The translations under genes were made by a program, and so were the position numbers. From assembly GCF_030441895.1 (NCBI RefSeq), contig NZ_JARJAS010000033.1: a stretch of DNA of 26,330 bases; one strand, given 5' to 3'. The stretch is from Enterococcus_D entomosocium. GTDB taxonomy: Bacteria; Bacillota; Bacilli; Lactobacillales; Enterococcaceae. This document shows positions 15,061 to 21,429 of this stretch, piece by piece (the stretch's first letter is position 1; each line of letters starts with the position of its first letter). The notes beneath the pieces were generated by a model. That model saw only the letters and a list, made by a program, of their open reading frames with translations. It was not told the DNA's origin and searched no databases.

Positions 15061-15557
15061 TCGCTCTTAACATCCCATTCTGCTAATTTTTCTTCACCAG
15101 GTTTATAAATCAGTTTTTTCGCCACTTGTCCCTCTTCTAAAGCAAAGGAAACTTGTCCTGTGATGGTTTCACCTACAGCGATCTCATTGCCAAACATCGC
15201 CATGGTATGATCAAGTTCAAGAAATTCTCCCTCTTCAGTTTCTAAAAGAAAATCAATCGAACCTAATCCAGCGGCAACTGACCCCATATTTTCTGCTGTG
15301 ATGGTAAATGTATGTAATACTTGTTCCCCATCTTCTGTTTTCTTTTGATTGATTTCTTGTTTGTCGATGATGATCTTTAATCCACCAATGATCGATTGCG
15401 GCTCGGCATTGCTTTGATCCGTGATTTGTTCGATCGGTTCGCTGCCTTGGGTAGTATCCGTCTTTGCTTGGTCATCCGTCGAGCAGGCCGCTAGAAAACT
15501 CCCCATGAGGGCAAGGCTAAAGAGGGTAACGATTTTTTTCTTCATGTTCATTTGCAT
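15057..15557 (-). CDS. Lipoprotein with DUF4352-like domain, first gene of the capsule cluster
   Basis: The protein has a lipoprotein signal with lipobox LAAC (cysteine 25), an acidic linker and a beta-sandwich of about 115 residues starting IIGGLKIIIDKQEINQ. That domain resembles the DUF4352/TRF2-like domains of Gram-positive lipoproteins, which are Ig-like. It should sit on the outer face of the membrane. It shares ATGA with wecC, so it is translationally coupled to the capsule genes. A lipoprotein here is not a standard capsule component; roles in polymer export, attachment or assembly are possible but unproven. The chosen ATG has only a weak GAAAGAGAG site; the next in-frame ATG two codons on is about as likely. 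Confidence 0.82.
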   Translation of the reverse strand: MQMNMKKKIVTLFSLALMGSFLAACSTDDQAKTDTTQGSEPIEQITDQSNAEPQSIIGGLKIIIDKQEINQKKTEDGEQVLHTFTITAENMGSVAAGLGSIDFLLETEEGEFLELDHTMAMFGNEIAVGETITGQVSFALEEGQVAKKLIYKPGEEKLAEWDVKSE

Positions 15558-15580
15558 TCTCTCTTTCTATCAATGAAGAA

Positions 15581-15608
15581 CCCCTTGCAACAGGCAAGGT
15601 ACAAGGGG
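15581..15608 (-). terminator. Hairpin between the Ig-repeat protein and the capsule cluster
   Basis: CCCCTTG (15581-15587) pairs with CAAGGGG (15602-15608), and an inner CCTTGC-AACAG-GCAAGG pairing is an alternative fold. The transcript after it (TTCTTCATTG) is only moderately U-rich, so it may stop transcription incompletely and let the adhesin transcript read into the capsule genes. Confidence 0.55.
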
Positions 15609-15627
15609 CTCTCGTAGTTTTTGTTTC

Positions 15628-18498
15628 TTATTCTGTGATCGAAACAGTTGCTTGTGCGATCTCTTGTGTGCATAAATTAGCAAAACGATGCAATGCATAG
15701 ATCGTCATCTGGCTATCTTTCGTCACGCTGTTGGCTTGTTCTTGGTTCAAATAGGCGGTGAAGGTACCCCTTGAAAAACAGCTTACCCACAGGATCATGC
15801 CATCAATTTCAAGTCGTCCAAAGTTGATGTCATCGCCTGTATAGGTTCCCGTAACGATTCGATCTCCCAACTTGTATGGATTTGGCGTAATCGTGCCAGT
15901 AAGTTCCTTGTCAATAGTGACTACACTGCGATCCAATTCGGTGTCCACCGGACGGCCATTAACAACCTCCCGATGATAAGCAACCAATTCGACTATTTTT
16001 GCATCACGAATCAAGTCGCGGGTCGTTTGATTGACAAAGTAAGTAAACGTCTGGTTTGCGGTGTTAAAGTTACCACCCCATGAAATCGGACGCCCATCAA
16101 CGATCAAGTTGGCGAAATTCACATCACCCGTAAAGGTTCCGGTAATTTCACTCTCTGTCACTTTGAAGGCTGCTGGTTGAATCGAACCTGTTGCTTTGAC
16201 GATTTCAATCGGCTGCAACACCAGCTTATGATCAATCGTTTGTCCATCGACTGTTTCACGATGATAGGTTTGCAATTCAACTTTCGTTGCTGTTCTGATC
16301 TGTTCTCTAAATTGTGCGTGAACAAAGAATTCAAAACGGCCAGTCTCTTTATTAAATGTACCACCCCAGCTTCCTACCGATTGTCCATCAATCACCAAGT
16401 TGGCAAAATTGATATCTCCCGTAAAGGTTCCCGTAATCATGGTGTCGGTGTAACTGTATTTATCTGGTGTGATTGTGCCAGCCAAATCTCTAGTCAATTC
16501 AACAGTTGCCCGATCAAGTACTTTACCATATTGATCCAAGGCTTCGATTTCTACGACATCATCTACGGATTGGATGCGATTGCCGATAAAGAATTCAAAC
16601 GAACCATCAGCGAAGTTCCCACCACGAACGGATGATCCATTTACATACACACGGGCAGAAACAACGTCACCGGTATACGTCCCTCTCAGGAATTGAGCGC
16701 CAGATGAAACATTGTAGGTATCTGGTGTGATCGTGCCTTCAGTACTTGCTGGATCAGTGACAACGATCGTTGAAGCAATATTTGATTGCAATCCATCGAT
16801 GCTTGCTTGAGCAGTAATAGTGGTTCCTGCTGTTTGCGGATCAATCTCTACTTCAAAATCCCCCTCACTGTCGACAGTTGCATTTTTCGTTTCAGAATCG
16901 CCTATAGTAACTTTCACATGTGCATCTGGTTCGGCTGTTCCGCTAACGGTTGTGGCTGTTGTTGTCACCCCATTCAATGTTGTTTTGGCAATCGTTGCTC
17001 GCTCAACCATGGTTTTTGCGATATTTGATGAAATGCCATTTAAGGTTGCTTGGGCAGTGACTACGGTACCTGCAGGTTGTTTTTCAATCGTCAATGAATA
17101 GATGCCATCACTGCCAACTCGTCCATTTGCAATCACGGTATCACCAGCTTTGATCGTGATCTCCGCATTTGGCTCAGCCGTTCCCGTCACACTTGTGGAG
17201 TCAGTATTTAGCTTAGAAATCGTTGTTTCATCAATTCCTTCTCTGATAACGGTTGTTTTGGCAATGTTTGATTCGATATCTCCTAGTCTTGCTTGCGCAG
17301 TAACCACGGTGCCCGCTTGTTGTTTGTCAATCGTTACGCTATACTTGCCATCACTGCCTACACGTCCATTCGCGATAATCGTATCGCCGACTTTGATCGT
17401 AATCTCAGCATTTGGCTCAGCCGTTCCCGTCACACTTGTTGAATCAGTGTTTAGATCAGAAATTGTTGTTTCAGATATTGAACTTCTTTCAACGGTTGTT
17501 TGGGCAATATTTGAAGAAATACCATTCAAAGTTGCTTGGGCGGTGACTACTGAGCCAGCTTCTTGAGGTAGAATGGTAATTTCATATTGACCATTATTAT
17601 TGGCACCTCCTGAACCAATTTCTTTATCACCAACTTTAATTGATAAAGTTGAATTAGGTTCGGCAGTACCACTTACTAAAATAGAACTAGTTGTTAGTGG
17701 ATTTATTGTTGTCTCCATGATCTCTGGTTTAGGGAGAACTCTAACTAATCTCGTAACTGTGGAACTGCGATTATGAATATCTGTTACAGAATATGTCAAA
17801 TTATAATTACCAACTGTATTAACATCTACCTGTCCAGATATTCTGATTTGATTTGTAATGTTCTCACCACGAAAGTCCGTTGCTGAAACACCTATTAAAG
17901 GATCAAAATCATCTCCCTGATATATTTCTACTTGGTTAGCACCTAAAATTCTGGGAAGGGAGGTGCTAACATTTCCCATACTTACCCTATGCGTCAAAAA
18001 ATCTATTCTTAACCCTAAAATACAGTGCAAAGATACTTCAAAAACATCTCCTACCCAAACATTGTTATTATTAAAGGAAAAGGTAGCAATACCTGTTTGA
18101 TTGATAATCCCTGATTCTACCCGTAATGATCTTGAACCGCTTGAAATAACTTTACCATTACGTTTTTGTTGGTAATAAACAGAATCTCCAACGCGGTGGT
18201 TACTAGTTAATGCTGTTAAAGTTCCATGATTGTAATTAACAGAACGAAATCGATTGGTGACTAATCTTCTGGATTCTTCAAAATCAGGACCTAATATATC
18301 ATTCTGATCATCTACCATTTTCGAAGGCATACTGTTAAACGCTTCTATTTCAATAGCTGAATCAATTGTTTCTGATTTCTGATTATCCTCATGGCTTTCC
18401 CTTATATCACTAGCCGACACATACATTGGTAATGTAGATAATGTTAGTTGACTAATCATTAATAGACTGATTGTTTTCTTCCCAAAATTTTTACTCAT
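15628..18498 (-). CDS. Secreted multi-Ig-domain surface protein, no wall anchor
   Basis: The 956-residue protein has a signal peptide (1-30, ending YVSA-S). An N-terminal region of about 150 residues that I do not recognise follows, then a DUF5011-like Ig domain (~190-255, YQGDDFDPLIGVSATD) and four Ig-like repeats of about 83 residues (~258-590, pattern TTIS-LNTDSTSVTGTAEPNAEITIK). Last come four repeats of another Ig family (~590-956, pattern GTITPDKY...ITGTFTGDINFANLVIDG). It ends ...ATVSITE with no LPXTG, WxL, GW or LysM anchor, so it is released or held by an unknown contact. Two cysteines near the C-terminus could form a disulfide. The ATG has AAAGGAG. It lies 70 nt upstream of the capsule cluster in the same direction. 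Adhesion is the likely role; no ligand is indicated. Confidence 0.85.
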   Translation of the reverse strand: MSKNFGKKTISLLMISQLTLSTLPMYVSASDIRESHEDNQKSETIDSAIEIEAFNSMPSKMVDDQNDILGPDFEESRRLVTNRFRSVNYNHGTLTALTSNHRVGDSVYYQQKRNGKVISSGSRSLRVESGIINQTGIATFSFNNNNVWVGDVFEVSLHCILGLRIDFLTHRVSMGNVSTSLPRILGANQVEIYQGDDFDPLIGVSATDFRGENITNQIRISGQVDVNTVGNYNLTYSVTDIHNRSSTVTRLVRVLPKPEIMETTINPLTTSSILVSGTAEPNSTLSIKVGDKEIGSGGANNNGQYEITILPQEAGSVVTAQATLNGISSNIAQTTVERSSISETTISDLNTDSTSVTGTAEPNAEITIKVGDTIIANGRVGSDGKYSVTIDKQQAGTVVTAQARLGDIESNIAKTTVIREGIDETTISKLNTDSTSVTGTAEPNAEITIKAGDTVIANGRVGSDGIYSLTIEKQPAGTVVTAQATLNGISSNIAKTMVERATIAKTTLNGVTTTATTVSGTAEPDAHVKVTIGDSETKNATVDSEGDFEVEIDPQTAGTTITAQASIDGLQSNIASTIVVTDPASTEGTITPDTYNVSSGAQFLRGTYTGDVVSARVYVNGSSVRGGNFADGSFEFFIGNRIQSVDDVVEIEALDQYGKVLDRATVELTRDLAGTITPDKYSYTDTMITGTFTGDINFANLVIDGQSVGSWGGTFNKETGRFEFFVHAQFREQIRTATKVELQTYHRETVDGQTIDHKLVLQPIEIVKATGSIQPAAFKVTESEITGTFTGDVNFANLIVDGRPISWGGNFNTANQTFTYFVNQTTRDLIRDAKIVELVAYHREVVNGRPVDTELDRSVVTIDKELTGTITPNPYKLGDRIVTGTYTGDDINFGRLEIDGMILWVSCFSRGTFTAYLNQEQANSVTKDSQMTIYALHRFANLCTQEIAQATVSITE
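16970..17730 (-). repeat. Tandem coding repeats (four Ig units)
   Basis: These are four in-frame units of about 250 nt. The two central ones are nearly identical at DNA level around 17105-17215 and 17345-17455 (for example catttggctcagccgttccc in both). The outer units are more diverged, and the unit nearest the N-terminus is clearly more AT-rich. Near-identical neighbours can change copy number by slippage or recombination. Confidence 0.8.
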
Positions 18499-18605
18499 TA
18501 TTTAACTCCTTTTTCATACTGAATTTAACTTAATTTTCATGTTTAATTTTTGTACTACAAGAACACTCTCGTTCCCCCTTTATGTTTATTTTTATCAAAA
18601 ACCTC

Positions 18606-18626
18606 CATTTTTAAGACTTAAAAATG
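18606..18626. promoter_or_regulatory. 21-bp palindrome upstream of the Ig-repeat gene
   Basis: CATTTTTAAG and CTTAAAAATG are perfect 10-bp arms around a single A. It lies about 110 nt upstream of the start codon. The tight symmetry is more typical of a protein-binding operator than of an RNA hairpin. Function is inferred. Confidence 0.4.
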
Positions 18627-18653
18627 ATTTAACATGTAAAAAACATTTCTTTT

Positions 18654-18680
18654 AACACTCAATAATATTGAGTGTTTTTT
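18654..18680 (+). terminator. Hairpin with T-run (+ strand orientation)
   Basis: The arms aacactcaat (18654-18663) and attgagtgtt (18667-18676) are perfect 10-bp complements with a 3-nt loop, followed by six T on the + strand. No + strand gene precedes it, so it may be a remnant, an insulator or an operator rather than a working terminator. Confidence 0.4.
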
Positions 18681-18975
18681 ATCAAAATTCGGAGGTCTTT
18701 AACACATTCCATAAAAAAATTGAATCAATAGGACTTCCCTTATCACTTCTTCTAGACTACAAAAATCCTTGAGAAATGAATAATCGAAATTTGCATGTCA
18801 AAGTGAAAATTTAGAAAAAAAATAAAAAAATCATTTTATTACAGCTGAAGGAAATAATTATCTCAAAATCCCTAAATTAATATTTCGTTGACCATACATC
18901 ACCTACAATATAAATTTAATAAACAAAAAATTGACTGATTATCAAATTAAAGAAAATATTCCCACATGAAAAAAA

Positions 18976-19016
18976 GCCACCGAATAGTGAGAGTAATAAT
19001 CTTTATATTCGGTGGC
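18976..19016 (-). terminator. Terminator downstream of the WxL pseudogene
   Basis: Perfect 11-bp arms GCCACCGAATA (18976-18986) and TATTCGGTGGC (19006-19016) are followed, in the minus-strand transcript, by seven U. It lies about 100 nt past the pseudogene stop codon and is the most GC-rich hairpin in this AT-rich stretch. Confidence 0.85.
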
Positions 19017-19113
19017 ATTAGTGCATCACAAAAACGAACATATGCGTGAAATATTGGTCATTATAGAAATAATCAGGCTTGAAAAATGAAAAATCAGGAT
19101 ATTTCTCTAAATT

Positions 19114-19824
19114 TCAATTGTCAACAACAGCACTCAGCTCCCATAGCAGAGCAGCGAAATAGATACTGCCTTCTGGGTTGGGCTCTCTTGGTACATCCAA
19201 CACCAATCTTCCTCCTGCTGTTTCCCCATTACCAAAACGATAGATCCATGTACCTGCTCCCACGCTAACTTGTGCTTTAAGCAAAGTTCATCTGTTTTCA
19301 GGGGTTAGTTCATTAATGGATTGTATTTCAGGGGCTGTACCACCTTGAGAAGTAACGATTTCTTGGCTTGATAGACTCAAACTCGCCCCACGAAATGTTT
19401 GGTTTTCTGTGCCGGTAAATTGCTCTTTTTGTGTGACCGCTAGTTCCCAGCCATTGCGTTCGTTCTAAAAACGTCGATCCTTCAGAATCATTTACTGTAC
19501 CATCTTCATTCAATAAACGTTGTGGTTGAGCCACAATAGGTTTGATCATAAACCGAAATGGCTTGTGAACCAAAGTTGAAGGAACAAATGAAGACAATAC
19601 TTAATTGTCCTTGATCCTCTGGCAATAACGGTTTATTTTCTGGGTTCACTTCTACTTCTGGATCCAACGGATCTACCGGTAAGACCGATCCTAGATTCCA
19701 AACGATTAGTGTTATAGCCGATTCAAAAGTTACATCGTGAAATGCTAATTCAGCCTGATTTAAACTGACCTCACTTATAAAGCGTTTGTGATATCACTAA
19801 GGACTGCTTACCTTTTTGTTTCAT
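19114..19824 (-). pseudogene. WxL-domain protein gene destroyed by frameshifts
   Basis: Reading across several frames restores a WxL protein. The pieces are LPVDPLDPEVEVNPEN, then FNFGSQAISVYDQTY, then the first WxL motif NGWELAVTQKEQFTG, then GASLSLSSQEIVTS, then VGAGTWIYRFG, then the distal motif LLWELSAVVDN before TGA at 19116-19114. At least three frameshifts separate these blocks (near 19540, 19460 and 19290). The signal peptide is also missing: the ATG at 19824 leads into a short frame that stops within 20 codons. It follows the terminator at 19849-19885 and precedes the one at 18976-19016. It was presumably the WxL member of the adhesin operon. The blocks match enterococcal WxL proteins well, so identity is firm and loss of function nearly certain. 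Confidence 0.88.
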
Positions 19825-19848
19825 TTTTATCCGCTCTACTCTTTCATT

Positions 19849-19885
19849 AAAAAAGAGAAACTGTAAGTTTTACTCACAGTTTCTC
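19849..19885 (-). terminator. Terminator of the adhesin operon
   Basis: GAGAAACTGT (19855-19864) and ACAGTTTCTC (19876-19885) are perfect complements, and the pairing extends inward with G-U pairs. A run of six A (19849-19854) gives the U-tract on the minus strand. It lies 26 nt past the LPXTG gene stop codon. Confidence 0.85.
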
Positions 19886-19911
19886 CTTTAAGCTTCTAGC
19901 GATGACGATAG

Positions 19912-20247
19912 TTAAGGAGCGACGCTTTCACCGTGCTTCTTTTTTCTTGTTACTGCGACGACAAACAGTACTAAGAGTGCATACCCAAGGATGATCAAAC
20001 GAGTGGTGTTTGAAGAACCTGTTTGCGGTAGTTTTCCTTGTCCGATTTGAGAACCATCTGCTACGATCGTTTTCTTATTGTCATCGTCTGCTTCTTCCTC
20101 TTGCGTCACCGTTTCACCGATTCGACCGGTCACAGAGACTTGCCCTGTCGTCGCCTCTGCGACGCTGGTTTCCGATAGATCCCAGACAGTCAGAGTCAGA
20201 GTCAGTAACACAGCGACGAAAAGAACGATTCGTTTTCGTTTTTTCAT
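19912..20247 (-). CDS. Small LPXTG-anchored protein of the adhesin operon
   Basis: This 111-residue protein has a signal segment (6-22), a short acidic mature part (about 30-72, with EEEADDDNKK), the sortase signal LPQTG at 73-77, a membrane helix (83-99) and the positive tail RKKKH. The start has GAAGGGATC upstream. It is the counterpart of the 102-residue LPXTG protein at 750-1058, and both carry a G-x-V-x-[FV]-T-G strand shortly after the signal peptide (here GQVSVTG, 35-41). It is probably an anchored partner for the non-covalent surface proteins of the operon. It is the last gene before a strong terminator, 34 nt after the small secreted protein. Confidence 0.87.
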   Translation of the reverse strand: MKKRKRIVLFVAVLLTLTLTVWDLSETSVAEATTGQVSVTGRIGETVTQEEEADDDNKKTIVADGSQIGQGKLPQTGSSNTTRLIILGYALLVLFVVAVTRKKKHGESVAP

Positions 20248-20281
20248 ACGATAGATCCCTTCTTTACTGGGATTTCAATTC

Positions 20282-20845
20282 TTAGTCTTCCTCTACATCC
20301 GGCGCAAAGCTCAAGACCAATTTGAAACTTGGATTTGATTCTTCTGATGCATCGGTCGGTGTTGCTTCACCAGTGAACGCAAATGTTCCTACATTCGTAC
20401 CTTGGTTGCCTTCAAGGGTAAATAATTCTGTTTCTGCTACGGTTGGTGTGCCGTTTTCAAACAACTCAATACTGTTTACGTTTAACAAGTCTACTTCATC
20501 CATATTCAATGGTGTATCGACACCCGCAACAGAAGCGATCACACCAACTGCTGAGTTATTTGTCACAGTGTAGCTAGGTGAAACGATCTCTTTGTGGCTT
20601 GACTCTTCTGTCGTATAGAACAAAGCAGTCGTTGGAATCGTCACATTGATCCATTGGTTCAAATCGTCGGGATTTGGTCCAGGGGTTGTGTTATCGAATG
20701 ATCCGATGATCCCGTTTACTTGGACATCTCCTGACGTATCACCTTCACGTCCGTCAATGGTTTGTGTCGCAAAAGCGGTGGTGCCGCTTGCGATTACTCC
20801 TGCGATCGTTGCTGTACTTAGAATGGCTGCTACAAATTTTTTCAT
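20282..20845 (-). CDS. Small secreted protein with a WxL-like domain shared with the giant adhesin
   Basis: The 187-residue protein has a signal peptide (cleavage after AFA, residue 26), a short strand GDVQVNG (39-45), a Pro/Asp-rich linker and a beta-rich domain from ~65 to the end. That domain starts INVTIPTTALFYTTEES, continues SYTVTNNSAVGVIASV and closes FKLVLSFAPD. The same sequence of blocks ends the 1523-residue adhesin (VTIPTKMVFES, TYEIRNQSPLAVDTYV, YRIVLRFVP). The overall order resembles a WxL domain, but no W-x-L motif is present. The start has GAGGAATTAAAA-ATG. It may be the operon's small WxL-type partner. Identity as a secreted WxL-operon protein is likely; function is unknown. 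Confidence 0.75.
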   Translation of the reverse strand: MKKFVAAILSTATIAGVIASGTTAFATQTIDGREGDTSGDVQVNGIIGSFDNTTPGPNPDDLNQWINVTIPTTALFYTTEESSHKEIVSPSYTVTNNSAVGVIASVAGVDTPLNMDEVDLLNVNSIELFENGTPTVAETELFTLEGNQGTNVGTFAFTGEATPTDASEESNPSFKLVLSFAPDVEED

Positions 20846-20871
20846 TTTTAATTCCTCACTTTTCCTTTTTT

Positions 20872-21390
20872 TTAATTCTTAACGATAATCGTTAATTCAG
20901 CTTCAGTGACCCCTTGTTTTTCTTTGCTTTCAGGGTCGTAAATATTGATGGTGGCTTTGGCGGGATATTCCCCTTTTGCCAACGGTGTCGCCAAGGCGAC
21001 ATTTTCAACAAATTGGTTTGGATAGATCGCACCGGAAGAATAGATGACTTCCCCGCTCGACAGTAAAGAGATATCCACGGCGATTGGGTACACATTGGTG
21101 CCCGGATTGACGATCTCGATGGATCCTGTGCTTTGACCATCTTCAAAAATGGCTTCTGGATTGATTTGCAGCGTGAAATAATTCGCATCCGCAATCTCCT
21201 GCGCTCGTTCAGAAACCCGCTGATCGGTGGCATCGCCAGATTCTGGCAACAGGTCGGCACTGATCAAAGGGACTGCTGTTTTTGATTGGTAAAAGTAGTA
21301 CCCGATCCCACCGATAAGTACTAGCAACAGCAACAACCACAAGATCCATTTCCGTCGATCCTTCGTTTCGGTTTGATTCGTTTGCTCCAA
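20872..21390 (-). CDS. Single-pass membrane protein with extracellular Ig-like domain (TTG start)
   Basis: The frame is open to a GTG at 21408, but the ribosome site AAGGAGGTG lies inside that extension. It is spaced 8 nt before TTG at 21390-21388, so TTG is the start, giving 172 residues. After a short charged cytoplasmic N-terminus (TETKDRRKW) comes one membrane helix (WILWLLLLLVLIGGIGYYF). An exposed domain of about 130 residues follows, with the beta-sandwich pattern FTLQINPEAIFEDGQSTGSIEIVNPGTNVYPI...GEYPAKATINIYD. This looks like the small membrane proteins of enterococcal WxL operons, thought to hold or assemble the surface complex; it is not a DUF916 protein. It lies between the adhesin and the small secreted protein, in one operon. 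No enzymatic motif is seen. Confidence 0.78.
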   Translation of the reverse strand: MEQTNQTETKDRRKWILWLLLLLVLIGGIGYYFYQSKTAVPLISADLLPESGDATDQRVSERAQEIADANYFTLQINPEAIFEDGQSTGSIEIVNPGTNVYPIAVDISLLSSGEVIYSSGAIYPNQFVENVALATPLAKGEYPAKATINIYDPESKEKQGVTEAELTIIVKN

Positions 21391-21429
21391 TGGATTCACC
21401 TCCTTCACGTTTGGTACGATCTTTTTTCT

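Larger units (their letters stand above)
18499..18975. other. AT-rich intergenic region upstream of the Ig-repeat gene
   Basis: There is no credible gene here. It carries the promoter region of the Ig-repeat protein, for which no clean -35/-10 pair is evident, and two strong palindromes listed separately. Short arms acctcc (18601-18606) and ggaggt (near 18692) flank them. Confidence 0.5.
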
